From the NCBI GenBank assembly GCA_021775415.1, contig JAJFHV010000013.1, forward strand, positions 124,001 to 188,000: DNA of 64,000 nucleotides, written 5' to 3'. Below, piece by piece: positions 38,273 through 47,367 of the stretch; the stretch's first letter is position 1; each line of letters opens with the position of its first letter. A program made the position numbers and the translations under genes. The notes under the pieces were generated by a model that made no database searches, had not been told where the DNA came from, and saw only the letters and a list, made by a program, of their open reading frames with translations. Origin of the DNA: Hyphomicrobiales bacterium (GTDB lineage: Bacteria; Pseudomonadota; Alphaproteobacteria; Rhizobiales; Rhizobiaceae).

Positions 38273-39148
38273 ATGAAACACAGCCTTGTCGTGACGCAGC
38301 TCACCCCCAGCATCGGTGCGGAAATTACAGGCATTGATTTGTCAAAACCGCTTGTACAGGATGATGCTGACGCGCTTTATGAAGCCCTTGTCGACCATCA
38401 AGTGGTTTTTCTCAGAGACCAGCAGCTTCCACCAGAGCGGCACCTGGCGCTGGCCAAGTCCTTTGGTGAACCCGAGGCGCCACACCCAGTTTACAAAAAT
38501 ATCGAAGGTTTCGAGCAAATCACCGTGCTTGCGAACGGACCAAAAAAGCCCCCCAGCACGGATGGCTGGCACACCGATGTGACATTCAAGACAACTCCTC
38601 CATTTTCGACAATTCTCTATGCATGCGAGATTCCACCTGTGGGTGGTGATACGCTTTGGTTGTCCATGAGTGCGGCCTATAATGCACTTCCAGAAGGAAT
38701 GAAGTCTGATCTCGAGGGCTTGAGGGCGGTGCATGACATGGGCGACTTCCGCAACAATTTTTCACATGGTGATGCAGTAACCTGTGGTGAAGAGTTAGCA
38801 AATGCCCATCAGCGGTTTGGCAACGCACTTCACCCGATCGTTCAAACACACCCGGTTACGGGAAGAAAATTCCTGTACATCAACCCCTGTTTCACCAAGC
38901 ATGTTGCCGGAATGAAAGCGCAAGAATCCAACCGGCTGCTGGCATATTTGTATGACCATGTTTACAAGCCGGACTATCAGGTGCGCTTTAAATGGACCGA
39001 GGGTACTGTCGCGATGTGGGACAATCGTTGCACCCAACACTACGCTACCGCCGATTACCTGCCGCATACCCGACTTATGCACCGGGTAACCGTGATCAAT
39101 GACCGCCGCGCGGATGCATCGAAAGTAAAACCGCTAAAGACTGGGTGA
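38273..39148 (+). CDS. TauD/TfdA-family Fe(II)/2-oxoglutarate dioxygenase
   Basis: A 291-residue oxygenase of the taurine dioxygenase family. Fe ligands HxD in DGWHTDVTFK (the motif LANGPKKPPSTDGWHTD is close to TauD) and a distal histidine in TRLMHRVTV with the 2-oxoglutarate arginine nearby. N-terminal LTPSIGAEITGIDLSKPL is diagnostic. The substrate may be taurine or another small sulfonate or acid; no tauABC transporter is adjacent, so the symbol is not assigned. ATG 38273 begins the conserved N-terminus. Its stop is next to the convergent pheT stop. Confidence 0.85.
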   Translation: MKHSLVVTQLTPSIGAEITGIDLSKPLVQDDADALYEALVDHQVVFLRDQQLPPERHLALAKSFGEPEAPHPVYKNIEGFEQITVLANGPKKPPSTDGWHTDVTFKTTPPFSTILYACEIPPVGGDTLWLSMSAAYNALPEGMKSDLEGLRAVHDMGDFRNNFSHGDAVTCGEELANAHQRFGNALHPIVQTHPVTGRKFLYINPCFTKHVAGMKAQESNRLLAYLYDHVYKPDYQVRFKWTEGTVAMWDNRCTQHYATADYLPHTRLMHRVTVINDRRADASKVKPLKTG

Positions 39149-39149
39149 T

Positions 39150-41567
39150 TCAGCCACGCAATACACCGCCTGTGGATTTCATGACATTGTCCACGATCTT
39201 GTTGCTGACCGCGGCAATGTCTTCATCTGTCAGGGTTTTTTCCTTCGGTTGAAGGGTTACCTCAATGGCGATGGATTTTTTATCCTCACCAATTGATGCG
39301 CCTTCAAACAGGTCAAAAATACTGACATTTGAGATCAGGACCTTTTCGGCACCTGCTGCTGCCCGGGTAAGCGTTGCCGCATCAACACTTTGGTCAACCA
39401 CAAAGGCAAAGTCGCGCCTGACTGCCTGAAGATCAGAGAGTTCAAGCGGGGTCTTGGTTTTGGTTGCCTTTTTGCGAGGTTCCGGAATCGCATCAAGTAC
39501 GACTTCAAAACCGCAAATTGGCCCTGAGACATCAAGGGCTTCCAGGGTGAGCGGATGCAATTCGCCAAATGTTGCGAGCACGTTTTTTGGCCCAAGTTGA
39601 ATCCTGCCGCAGCGACCTGGATGATACCAGTCAGGTCCTCCAGCCATAATTTGCACTTTTGAAGTATCCATACCGCAAGCCTCCAACACGCTAAGTGCAT
39701 CGGCCTTGGCATCAAATACACCCACCTCAGGTGCCGGCGTTTGCCAGTCTCGCCCGCTTCCACTCAGCTTGGCTGATCCGCGTCGAATGCCGCCCGCAAT
39801 CCGTTTCTGGTCCTCTGGTTTGTCACCAAGATAAATTCCACTTACTTCAAACAGCGCCACATCATTGTATCCACGGTCACTATTGCGACCTGCAGCGGAA
39901 ATCAAACCGGGCAGCAGTGAGGGGCGCATGTCGGACATCTCAACCGAGATCGGATTGGCAAGCTTTGTCGCCTGTAGTCCTCCACCAAACAGTTTGGCAT
40001 GATTTTCCGGAATGAACGACCAGGTGATGGCTTCAAGCATTCCACGCGCTGCGAGCGAACGTTTGGCGGCGCGATTGCGAACTTGTCCAGTGGTCAGGAT
40101 TTTTGCTCCAACAGCGCCATGGGATGACAATGGCTGCGGCTCAATTTTGTTGACCCCGTAGATCCGCATGATTTCTTCCACCAAGTCCGGCTTGCCAAAG
40201 ACATCCGGGCGCCAGCTTGATACAGCAACATTCAATACATCTCCCGTGCCGGACACGCCAAAGCCAAGGCGTTGCAAAATTTTGATGCACTCTTCAGAAG
40301 GCACTTCGATGCCTGTCAGTCGTTGAACTTCGCTAATCGGAAACTCGATGATCAAGTCAGGTTTTGGTATTTCACCGGCAATTACCGATGCAGAAGCCTC
40401 ACCGCCACACAGCTCAATCACCAGATTGGTGCCATGATCAAGACCAGACTTTGTAAATGACGGGTCAACGCCACGTTCAAAGCGATATCTCGCATCCGTA
40501 TTGATGCCAAGATCGCGACCCGTGCGGGCAATGTTCAGCGGGTGCCAGAGCGCCGATTCAACCAGCACATTGACGGTGTCATCTGAGCAACCGGAAAGTT
40601 CTCCGCCCATAACGCCCGCAAGGGATTCAACACCATTGTCATCGGCAATCACACAGATCTGAGGGCCAAGTGTGTATTCTTTGCCGTCCAATGCCAAAAA
40701 TTTCTCACCGTCCTTACCGCGTCGAACCACCAGATCACCCTTGACCTTGTCCGCATCGAAAACATGTAAGGGACGCCCAAGATCATAGGTCACGTAATTG
40801 GTGATATCGACAAGTGCCGAGATTGGTCGAAGCCCAATCGCCAGCAAGCGTTGCTGCATCCATTTCGGTGACGGGCCGTTTTTCACGCCTTTTACATATT
40901 GAAGGCCAAAGGCCGGGCACAGGTTTTCCTGTTCCGCGTCAAAATCAAGCTTCACATCTACTGGACAAGGAAAACCGGATTTGGGTTCGGCAATTGAAAG
41001 CTTTTTCACCTTCCCCATTCCGGCAGCTTCCAGGTCGCGGGCAATACCTGCTACACCAAGCGCGTCCGGTCTGTTTGGTGTAATACCAATTTCAAATACC
41101 GGATCATCAAGTCCGGCATAGGCAGCAAAGGAGCCGCCGATTGGAGTATCCTTCGGCAGTTCAATAATACCGTCATGCTCGTCTGACATTTTGAGCTCAC
41201 GCTCTGAACACATCATGCCGTGGCTTTCAACACCCCGGATATTGCCAACAGAAAGCTTCAAATCGATACCCGGTACATAGGTGCCCGGCGAGGCAAACGC
41301 ACCAATCAGCCCGGCTTTAGCATTTGGCGCTCCGCAAACCACCTGCACCGGCTTGCCATCACCAGCATCCACCGAAAGCACCCGCAGCTTGTCCGCATCG
41401 GGATGTTTTTCAGCCGTTAGAACCTTGGCGATGGTGAACGGCGCAAACTCTGCCTTGTCATCGATCGATTCAACCTCAAGTCCGATCAGCGTCAGCGTCT
41501 CGACGATCTCATCAAGGGTGGCATCTGTTTCCAGATGATCTTTCAGCCAGGAAAGGGTGAATTTCAT
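39150..41567 (-). CDS. pheT: Phenylalanine-tRNA ligase beta subunit
   Basis: Large subunit of the (alpha-beta)2 synthetase. The N-terminal tRNA-binding OB-fold ([21 protein letters not shown]), B3/B4 editing domain, B5 domain and C-terminal ferredoxin-fold anticodon-binding domain ([17 protein letters not shown] to the end) are all recognisable in the 805 residues. Start ATG 41567 overlaps the stop of the preceding small gene by 4 bp. It is the last gene of the pheS-orf-pheT unit. Confidence 0.96.
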   Translation of the reverse strand: MKFTLSWLKDHLETDATLDEIVETLTLIGLEVESIDDKAEFAPFTIAKVLTAEKHPDADKLRVLSVDAGDGKPVQVVCGAPNAKAGLIGAFASPGTYVPGIDLKLSVGNIRGVESHGMMCSERELKMSDEHDGIIELPKDTPIGGSFAAYAGLDDPVFEIGITPNRPDALGVAGIARDLEAAGMGKVKKLSIAEPKSGFPCPVDVKLDFDAEQENLCPAFGLQYVKGVKNGPSPKWMQQRLLAIGLRPISALVDITNYVTYDLGRPLHVFDADKVKGDLVVRRGKDGEKFLALDGKEYTLGPQICVIADDNGVESLAGVMGGELSGCSDDTVNVLVESALWHPLNIARTGRDLGINTDARYRFERGVDPSFTKSGLDHGTNLVIELCGGEASASVIAGEIPKPDLIIEFPISEVQRLTGIEVPSEECIKILQRLGFGVSGTGDVLNVAVSSWRPDVFGKPDLVEEIMRIYGVNKIEPQPLSSHGAVGAKILTTGQVRNRAAKRSLAARGMLEAITWSFIPENHAKLFGGGLQATKLANPISVEMSDMRPSLLPGLISAAGRNSDRGYNDVALFEVSGIYLGDKPEDQKRIAGGIRRGSAKLSGSGRDWQTPAPEVGVFDAKADALSVLEACGMDTSKVQIMAGGPDWYHPGRCGRIQLGPKNVLATFGELHPLTLEALDVSGPICGFEVVLDAIPEPRKKATKTKTPLELSDLQAVRRDFAFVVDQSVDAATLTRAAAGAEKVLISNVSIFDLFEGASIGEDKKSIAIEVTLQPKEKTLTDEDIAAVSNKIVDNVMKSTGGVLRG

Positions 41568-42040
41568 TTTCTTGCCGTCTTCTTTTTACGCTTTGCGGCA
41601 CTCCGTTGTTTTTTGCGCCTGCTCAATTCGTCAAAAATTACAAATCCAATCTGCATACCGCCTTTGTCTTCATCGTCCGTTGTTTCAATCGCAACGGGTG
41701 CTTTGGAAAACGTCAGGGACAATTGATTGGTGTGCTGGACGATGGAAATTGGATCACCGGTTTCAGGAAAGATACCGTCAATCCGGACCAAATCACCTTC
41801 ACCCGGCATTAACCCGATCACCCTGATTGGGCCTTTCGAGCTATAAGTTATGATCTCAAGCTGCTCTTTCTTCGGGTCAAGGCCCTGCTGCATGGCGAAG
41901 ATGTGCTTGGCAACTTCTTGCGCAGCCTCTTCGGCCTTGTTTTCACAGGAGGCTTTGTCCCATTCAGGTTTCTTCGGCATTTCCTTCATCATCTTGGCGA
42001 AATCGCCTTTCAACAGGGCAGCATCCGAAAAACGGGTCAT
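41564..42040 (-). CDS. Conserved protein of unknown function between pheS and pheT
   Basis: A 158-residue soluble protein with no motif I recognise. The N-terminal part is helical ([17 protein letters not shown]); the middle is beta-rich with [21 protein letters not shown]; the last 20 residues are strongly basic ([19 protein letters not shown]), which suggests contact with nucleic acid. It overlaps pheS and pheT by 4 bp at each end, so all three must be translated together. The basic tail and position hint at a tRNA- or ribosome-related role, but this is inference. Confidence 0.75.
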   Translation of the reverse strand: MTRFSDAALLKGDFAKMMKEMPKKPEWDKASCENKAEEAAQEVAKHIFAMQQGLDPKKEQLEIITYSSKGPIRVIGLMPGEGDLVRIDGIFPETGDPISIVQHTNQLSLTFSKAPVAIETTDDEDKGGMQIGFVIFDELSRRKKQRSAAKRKKKTARK

Positions 42041-43119
42041 GAGGAAAGCCCTCCAAACAACGTCGGCATGTCGAGTGGGCGGAAGCCATAATGCTTCATC
42101 CAGCGTACATCCGCATCAAAGAAGGCGCGCAAATCCGGCATGCCGTATTTCAACATGGCAATCCGGTCGATGCCGATACCCCAGGCAAAGCCCTGATACT
42201 CGTCTGGATCAAACCCGCCGGAGCGCAGCACATTGGGATGAACCATGCCGCAGCCCAGAATTTCCATCCAGTCATTGCCCTCGCCAAACCGCACTTCATT
42301 GCCGGACCGGTCGCACTGTATGTCCACTTCAAGCGAAGGTTCCGTGAATGGAAAGAAGGATGGGCGGAAGCGCATCTTCACTTGATCAACCTCGAAGAAG
42401 GATTTGCAAAATTCTTCCAGTACCCATTTCAGATTGGCAACGTTCGAAGTCTTGTCGACCACGAGTCCTTCCATCTGGTGAAACATTGGCGAGTGCGTGG
42501 CATCACTGTCGCAGCGATAGGTTTTGCCGGGAATGACAATCCGGATGGGTGGCTCCTGGGCTTCCATGGTCCGGATCTGAACCGGTGATGTGTGGGTGCG
42601 CAGCAGTTTGCGCTCTCCATTTTCATCTGACTCCAGAAAGAACGTATCGTGCATTTCACGAGCTGGATGGCCATCGGGGAAGTTCAACGCCACGAAATTA
42701 TAGTAATCCGTTTCGATGTCCGGCCCTTCGGCAATCGAAAAGCCCATATCAGCAAAAATTGCAGTGATTTCATCCACCACCTGCGAAATCGGGTGAATGC
42801 GGCCTGCCTCCGAAGGGGATTGGCGCACTGGCAGTGTCACGTCGATGGTTTCATGTTCCAGTCGCGCAGAGATTGCTTCGCGCTTTAGAACATCTTTGCG
42901 AGTAGCGATTGCTTCTGTGACGGTAGCCTTTAACCCGTTTAGTGCCGGGCCTGTTTTTTGCCGTTCTTCCGGTGTCATGCCACCCAGGGTTTTCATTTTT
43001 TCAGAAATTGACCCCTTCTTGCCGAGGCTCGTCACGCGAACGGACTCAAGCGCTGCTTCATCTTTGGCCGTGTCAATTTCGGCCAGGATGGAATTCTCAA
43101 GGGTAACAATATCGTTCAT
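42037..43119 (-). CDS. pheS: Phenylalanine-tRNA ligase alpha subunit
   Basis: Catalytic subunit of class II type. Motif 1 is around [19 protein letters not shown]; motif 2 around [20 protein letters not shown] and HQMEGLVVD; motif 3 [18 protein letters not shown] near the C-terminus. Length 360 is normal, with an N-terminal coiled coil of about 100 residues. Separated from rplT by a terminator and about 140 bp, so it probably has its own promoter. Confidence 0.96.
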   Translation of the reverse strand: MNDIVTLENSILAEIDTAKDEAALESVRVTSLGKKGSISEKMKTLGGMTPEERQKTGPALNGLKATVTEAIATRKDVLKREAISARLEHETIDVTLPVRQSPSEAGRIHPISQVVDEITAIFADMGFSIAEGPDIETDYYNFVALNFPDGHPAREMHDTFFLESDENGERKLLRTHTSPVQIRTMEAQEPPIRIVIPGKTYRCDSDATHSPMFHQMEGLVVDKTSNVANLKWVLEEFCKSFFEVDQVKMRFRPSFFPFTEPSLEVDIQCDRSGNEVRFGEGNDWMEILGCGMVHPNVLRSGGFDPDEYQGFAWGIGIDRIAMLKYGMPDLRAFFDADVRWMKHYGFRPLDMPTLFGGLSS

Positions 43120-43193
43120 TTTTCACCTGATTCGGGCGTATTCGTATGCCGGGGTGGTTAAAGCGCAAATATCAGTGAGTTTCCAGATAAAAC

Positions 43194-43228
43194 AAAACCG
43201 CGCAGGCTTTGCAGGCCAACGCGGTTTT
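43194..43228 (-). terminator. Rho-independent terminator of rpmI-rplT
   Basis: On the minus strand a 9-bp perfect stem AAAACCGCG/CGCGGTTTT encloses a 17-base loop and runs into TTTTGTTTTAT. It sits 31 bp past the rplT stop and separates the ribosomal protein unit from pheS. Confidence 0.8.
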
Positions 43229-43258
43229 CAAAATCATAATTACCTTGAACCGGCCAGC

Positions 43259-43660
43259 CTAGTGGACAGCCGCCTCAAAAGCATTTGGGGTTGTGTCTTT
43301 AAGATATGCCAGTGCTTCCTTTGCCTTGGCAACCAAACCTTTGAATGCTTCCGGTTCATGAATGGCGATATCGGAAAGAACCTTGCGGTCAATCTCGATG
43401 CCGGCTTTTGTAAGGCCGTCCATCATCCGGCCATACGTCAAGCCATGTTCGCGGGCCGCCGCATTGATACGCTGGATCCACAATGAGCGGAAACTACGCT
43501 TGCGGTTTTTACGGTCGCGATAGGCGTATTGCGCTGCTTTTTCGACAGCCTGACGAGCGACGCGAATGGTATTCTTGCGTCGGCCATAATAGCCTTTGGC
43601 TTTCTTGAGAACTTTTTTATGTTTGGCGTGGGCGGTTACACCGCGTTTTACACGTGCCAT
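43259..43660 (-). CDS. rplT: 50S ribosomal protein L20
   Basis: Early 50S assembly protein. Typical basic N-terminus [21 protein letters not shown] and the conserved [21 protein letters not shown]. Length 133, slightly longer than in E. coli, as is usual in Rhizobiales. It lies 31 bp after rpmI in one operon with an upstream leader (43896-44100). Confidence 0.98.
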   Translation of the reverse strand: MARVKRGVTAHAKHKKVLKKAKGYYGRRKNTIRVARQAVEKAAQYAYRDRKNRKRSFRSLWIQRINAAAREHGLTYGRMMDGLTKAGIEIDRKVLSDIAIHEPEAFKGLVAKAKEALAYLKDTTPNAFEAAVH

Positions 43661-43691
43661 GATCTAAACTCCTTGAAACGGGCTTCGCGAT

Positions 43692-43895
43692 TTATTTGTT
43701 CGCGTATGGAAGAAACTTCTTGACGATACGGGCGTCCGGTTCGCTAAGAACCATGGTGCCGCGAGCGTCGCGAAGGAATTTGTTCGACCGTTTGATCATG
43801 CCGTGCTGCTTACCAGCAGCAGCCACCTTCACCTTACCGGTTGCGGTGACCTTGAAGCGCTTTTTGGCGCTTGATTTGGTCTTCATCTTGGGCAT
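43692..43895 (-). CDS. rpmI: 50S ribosomal protein L35
   Basis: A 67-residue ribosomal protein with the family start [17 protein letters not shown] and C-terminal [13 protein letters not shown]. Shine-Dalgarno AGGAG lies upstream. Its leader of roughly 170 nt contains a hairpin with a U-rich tail (43988-44021), so it may be controlled by attenuation. Confidence 0.98.
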   Translation of the reverse strand: MPKMKTKSSAKKRFKVTATGKVKVAAAGKQHGMIKRSNKFLRDARGTMVLSEPDARIVKKFLPYANK

Positions 43896-43987
43896 TTTGC
43901 TCTCCTAATGTCTGTTCCGACACACATAATTTGCGTCGTTCCAAAGTAGATTTACCGGCCAATTTGCCTGAAAACCTGCAAGCTTTG

Positions 43988-44021
43988 GAAAATTAAAAGC
44001 TCCACTGACCAAAGTGGAGCT
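43988..44021 (-). terminator. Terminator hairpin in the rpmI-rplT leader (possible attenuator)
   Basis: Minus-strand AGCTCCACT (44021-44013) and AGTGGAGCT (44006-43998) form a perfect 9-bp stem around a 6-base loop, followed by TTTAATTTTCC. It lies between the predicted promoter (44070-44098) and the rpmI start, about 100 nt before it. An upstream GCTGGC (44055-44050) can pair with GCCAGC (44024-44019), which shares three bases with the terminator's left arm, so an antiterminator is possible. Confidence 0.6.
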
Positions 44022-44069
44022 GGCTTCTTAGATCGACATGGCATGCCCTGCCAGCCGATCAATCGCGGT

Positions 44070-44098
44070 GGTATACCGCCGACACCCAATTTTGGCAA
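44070..44098 (-). promoter_or_regulatory. Predicted sigma-70 promoter of rpmI-rplT
   Basis: Minus-strand TTGCCA (44098-44093), 17-bp spacer, TATACC (44075-44070). A start near 44063 gives a leader of about 168 nt that includes the hairpin at 43988-44021. It overlaps the upstream region of the divergent MttB-like gene. Confidence 0.5.
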
Positions 44099-44186
44099 CC
44101 CGAAATTGTTCGATTTTGATGGATTCTGATTGCGCCAGCCCTCCACTCCGCTCTAGGCTCCCGGCATCAGGGTCAAGGAGAGCGGG

Positions 44187-45737
44187 ATGACAGATGCAGC
44201 AACCACAAGATCCCCACGCCGTACACGGTCCGGCCGTGCTCAGATTGATCAAAAACCGGTTCGCCAAACCAACTACAAGCAATTGCGTAATCCATTTGCA
44301 CCTCAAAAAGTGTTCTCCGATGATGAAGTGGAAAATATTCACCAGACCGCACTGAGAGTTCTGCAGGAACTCGGTATGCGGGTGTTGCTGCCGGAGGCAA
44401 GAGCGCTGTTCAAAAAGGCCGGTGCGTTGGTCGATGAAGAAACCAACATGGTCCGGATTGGATCAGAGATTGTCGAAGAAGCTGTGTCTGCCGCTCCTCG
44501 GTCCATTACAATGAAAGGCGGCAGCCCGGAATGCGATGTACTGCTTGAACCGGGTTCTCTTGTATTCATATCAGGCGCCGGCTGTCCGCATGCGACAGAC
44601 CGGGAGCGGGGTCGAAGACCCGGAACCCTTAATGATCTTACCGAACTTATAAAGCTGACCGACGGATTTGATGCGCTTCACATGCTCAATGCGGCAGTTG
44701 AACCTCAAGACATTCCAAACCAGGTTCGCCACCTCCAGGTGATGCAAATGCAGCTTGGTGTGAGCAACAAGGTTCCTTTCGTGTTTTCGCGCGGTACACC
44801 GCAGATTGAGGACAATTTTGAACTGATCGCAATCGCCCGGGGGATCACCCGAGAAGAACTGGAAGAAAACTGCTGGACCAAGACCGTTATTAACACAAAC
44901 TCACCACGCCAGCTTGATATCCCGATGGCTCAGGGGATCATCGATTTTGCCCGTGCCAACCAATTGTGTGTGGTGACCCCGTTTTGCCTTTCTGGTGCCA
45001 TGGCACCAATTACGGTTGCCGGCGGCTTGACCCTTCAACATGCGGAAGCGCTTGCCGGAATTACACTTTCCCAGACTGCCCGCCCCGGTGCGCCGGTTCT
45101 TTATGGAAGTTTTGCTTCCAATGTGGACATGAAATCCGGGGCTCCGGCATTTGGAACGCCGGAACACGTGAAATCGACGCTTGGTTCCGGACAACTTGCG
45201 CGGCGTTTGGATTTGCCTTGGCGTGCCGGCGGAGGGTCTGCTTCAAACACCAATGACGCTCAAGCGGCACACGAAACCGAAATGGCCGCTTGGGCAGCCG
45301 TGCTTGCCGGATGTACCATGCTCATTCATTCCGCCGGCTGGCTCGAAGGTGGCCTTTCGCTTTCCTATGAGAAACTCATAACTGACATGGAAATGCTGCA
45401 ACAGTTCGCAGAACTGTGTACACCCGTAAATGCGGCCGCTTCCGACCTGGCATTTGATGCAATCGCTGAAGTGGAGCCGGGGGGTCATTTTTTTGCAGCA
45501 GAACATACGATGCAGCGCTACCGGACAGAGTTCTACGAGCCGCTTGTAGCGGACTGGTCAAATTTTGGCAGCTGGACCGAGGCCGGGTCCAAAACTGCTG
45601 ATGAACGCGCTACCGCAATCTGGAAGCAGCGAATAGCGGACCACATTCCACCCAACAAAGATCCCGCAATCGCTGAAGCACTTGCAGCCTATGTAGCAAA
45701 GCGCACGGAAGAAGGTGGTACACTGCCTATAAGCTGA
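44187..45737 (+). CDS. MttB-family methyltransferase, non-pyrrolysine type
   Basis: A 516-residue TIM-barrel protein of the trimethylamine methyltransferase superfamily. Landmarks: SDDEVENIHQTALRVLQELG, RSITMKGGSPECDVLLEPG, a glycine-rich barrel segment FISGAGCPHATD, and C-terminal EPGGHFFAAEHTMQRYRTEFYEPLV. The frame has no internal TAG, so no pyrrolysine is used; such members (for example glycine betaine methyltransferase) pass a methyl group from a quaternary amine to a corrinoid protein. No corrinoid protein or reactivase is adjacent. Shine-Dalgarno AAGGAG precedes ATG 44187. It lies between rpmI and infC on the opposite strand. Confidence 0.85.
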   Translation: MTDAATTRSPRRTRSGRAQIDQKPVRQTNYKQLRNPFAPQKVFSDDEVENIHQTALRVLQELGMRVLLPEARALFKKAGALVDEETNMVRIGSEIVEEAVSAAPRSITMKGGSPECDVLLEPGSLVFISGAGCPHATDRERGRRPGTLNDLTELIKLTDGFDALHMLNAAVEPQDIPNQVRHLQVMQMQLGVSNKVPFVFSRGTPQIEDNFELIAIARGITREELEENCWTKTVINTNSPRQLDIPMAQGIIDFARANQLCVVTPFCLSGAMAPITVAGGLTLQHAEALAGITLSQTARPGAPVLYGSFASNVDMKSGAPAFGTPEHVKSTLGSGQLARRLDLPWRAGGGSASNTNDAQAAHETEMAAWAAVLAGCTMLIHSAGWLEGGLSLSYEKLITDMEMLQQFAELCTPVNAAASDLAFDAIAEVEPGGHFFAAEHTMQRYRTEFYEPLVADWSNFGSWTEAGSKTADERATAIWKQRIADHIPPNKDPAIAEALAAYVAKRTEEGGTLPIS

Positions 45738-45743
45738 CACCCA

Positions 45744-45771
45744 AAAAGAAAAAGCCGGGAATGCTCCCGGC
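45744..45771 (-). terminator. Rho-independent terminator of infC
   Basis: GCCGGGA (45754-45760) and TCCCGGC (45765-45771) form a 7-bp GC-rich stem with a 4-base loop. Read on the minus strand it is followed by TTTTTCTTTTT. It lies 25 bp past the infC stop and may also stop transcripts from the MttB-like gene. Confidence 0.8.
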
Positions 45772-45796
45772 TTACTCGTATTCTTCTTGCAAAGCT

Positions 45797-46336
45797 CTAC
45801 TTGGCCGGCGTCACGACCATCATCATCTGACGGCCTTCCAGTTTGGGTTCCGCTTCGACCTTGGAAATATCTTCAATATCGCCTCGCACCCGCTTCAAAA
45901 GTTCCATACCAAGCTCCAGGTGAGCCATTTCGCGTCCCCTGAACCGAAGGGTGATCTTGACCTTGTCACCCTCACCCAGAAATTTCTCAATTGCCCGCAT
46001 CTTCACGTCATAATCATGCGTGTCGATATTCGGACGCATCTTGATTTCCTTGACGTCCTGCGTCTTCTGCTTTTTTCGGGCTTCCGCAGCCTTCTTCTGG
46101 GATTGGTACTTGTATTTCCCAAGATCCAGAATTTTACAGATTGGCGGTTTGTTGTTTGGGGAGATTTCTACCAGATCAAGCCCTTGTTCTGCTGCCATCG
46201 CCAGCGCCTGGCTAGTTTCAACTGAGCCGTGGTTTTCACCTTCAGCATCAATCAATTGAACTTCTGGGACAATTATATCTTCGTTTGATCGGGGTCCGTG
46301 TTTTTGGGGGGCTTGTGCCCGGTGTGGTCTGCGAAT
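45797..46336 (-). CDS. infC: Translation initiation factor IF-3, with ATT start codon
   Basis: Binds 30S subunits and checks the start codon. Both domains are present: N-terminal [16 protein letters not shown], linker [18 protein letters not shown] and C-terminal [17 protein letters not shown] with [16 protein letters not shown]. No ATG, GTG or TTG lies near the expected N-terminus; the only such codon (GTG 46426) is upstream of the predicted promoter. At 46336 an ATT begins IRRPHRAQ, the family N-terminus, with AGGAG nine bases before it. E. coli infC also starts with AUU, which allows IF-3 to repress its own translation. About 180 residues with this start. Confidence 0.9.
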   Translation of the reverse strand: MRRPHRAQAPQKHGPRSNEDIIVPEVQLIDAEGENHGSVETSQALAMAAEQGLDLVEISPNNKPPICKILDLGKYKYQSQKKAAEARKKQKTQDVKEIKMRPNIDTHDYDVKMRAIEKFLGEGDKVKITLRFRGREMAHLELGMELLKRVRGDIEDISKVEAEPKLEGRQMMMVVTPAK

Positions 46337-46369
46337 GGTCGTAGGCTCCTGTGCTGTTTCGTGCCGTTT

Positions 46370-46399
46370 TATGGTTGGTTGAATGCGCGAGGCTGTCAA
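46370..46399 (-). promoter_or_regulatory. Predicted sigma-70 promoter of infC
   Basis: Minus-strand TTGACA (46399-46394), 18-bp spacer, ACCATA (46375-46370). A start near 46363 gives a leader of about 27 nt that holds the AGGAG Shine-Dalgarno at 46350-46346 and ends at the ATT start. Confidence 0.5.
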
Positions 46400-46575
46400 C
46401 CGTAAGAATGTCGGGTCCAATAGCACGGATCAAAGTAAAAATCATACAAAATTCTTAATCCGGAAAGACCGCGGTTTTCTTAGCTCCTGTTCTTGTCATT
46501 ATTTTGATTTGGTCCTGCAATCAGGTTATGAAACGGGCCGGACCTGAGGTTATCAACAAAAAGCAAATCCACTTC

Positions 46576-47364
46576 ATGAATTCTCCCACGCTTAAACAAC
46601 TTTCAGTTGGAACCGGAAGCACCAAACGCGAGATCGCGGTGCGGGTTCGTGACGGCACCTCGCCCGGTATTGTCTGGCTTGGCGGCTATCGCTCAGACAT
46701 GTTGGGAACCAAGGCGGAGGCCCTGGATCAGTGGGCCATGGAAACCGGTCATGCCTACTGTCGACACGATTATTCAGGCCATGGTGAATCCGGCGGCGAC
46801 TTCGTCAATGGCACGATTTCGCGCTGGCTGGAGGAAAGTCTCGCCGTATTTGATATATGCTGCGAGAAAGGCAAGCACATTCTTGTCGGCTCATCGATGG
46901 GGGGATGGGTTGCCCTGCGCATGGTACAGGAGCTCGCAAAGCGTGATGAAAGCAATCGACTGAAGGCCTTGCTCTTATTGGCTCCAGCGCCGGATTTTAC
47001 CCATGAATTGATGAAACCAAAATTGTCGGATGACCAACGCTCTGATTTGGAAACCAGAGGGTATATGGAGGTGCCATCGGACTATTCCGACGAGCCGAAT
47101 ATATTTACCCGCGCACTGTTTGACGATGGCGACACAAATCGGGTCATGACCGGCATGATAGATACCGGGTGTCCGGTCCATATCATTCAAGGCATGTGTG
47201 ATCCCGATGTCCCTTATGAACACGCAATGAAGCTTGTGACCTTCCTGCCGGATGAGCAGGTGACGATGACACTGGTTAAAGATGGAGACCACCGTCTCTC
47301 GCGCGAGGAAGACATAGCCTTGTTATTGCGCGCGGTTGAATTGCTTGTCCAGGAAGGCGGCTAG
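46576..47364 (+). CDS. Alpha/beta hydrolase (ABHD10-like thioesterase family)
   Basis: Serine hydrolase whose closest recognisable relatives are ABHD10-type acyl-protein thioesterases. Seen: IVWLGGYRSDMLGTKA, CRHDYSGHGESGG, nucleophile elbow LVGSSMGGWVALRM, Asp in GMCDPDVPYEH and His in VKDGDHRLSREED. ATG 46576 starts the conserved part; an in-frame ATG at 46528 is possible, and neither has a clear Shine-Dalgarno. The next gene follows after 3 bp, so the pair is probably co-transcribed. Confidence 0.8.
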   Translation: MNSPTLKQLSVGTGSTKREIAVRVRDGTSPGIVWLGGYRSDMLGTKAEALDQWAMETGHAYCRHDYSGHGESGGDFVNGTISRWLEESLAVFDICCEKGKHILVGSSMGGWVALRMVQELAKRDESNRLKALLLLAPAPDFTHELMKPKLSDDQRSDLETRGYMEVPSDYSDEPNIFTRALFDDGDTNRVMTGMIDTGCPVHIIQGMCDPDVPYEHAMKLVTFLPDEQVTMTLVKDGDHRLSREEDIALLLRAVELLVQEGG

Positions 47365-47367
47365 GCG

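Noticed and set aside
44028-44342. Minus-strand frame over the rpmI leader and the start of the MttB-like gene
   Set aside because: It covers the predicted promoter and hairpin, has no Shine-Dalgarno, and resembles no protein family.
44187-45737. Pyrrolysine-containing trimethylamine methyltransferase
   Set aside because: The reading frame has no internal TAG codon and is complete without read-through.
46337-46426. N-terminal extension of infC from GTG 46426
   Set aside because: It would start upstream of the predicted promoter, has no Shine-Dalgarno, and the added residues do not match IF-3 proteins.
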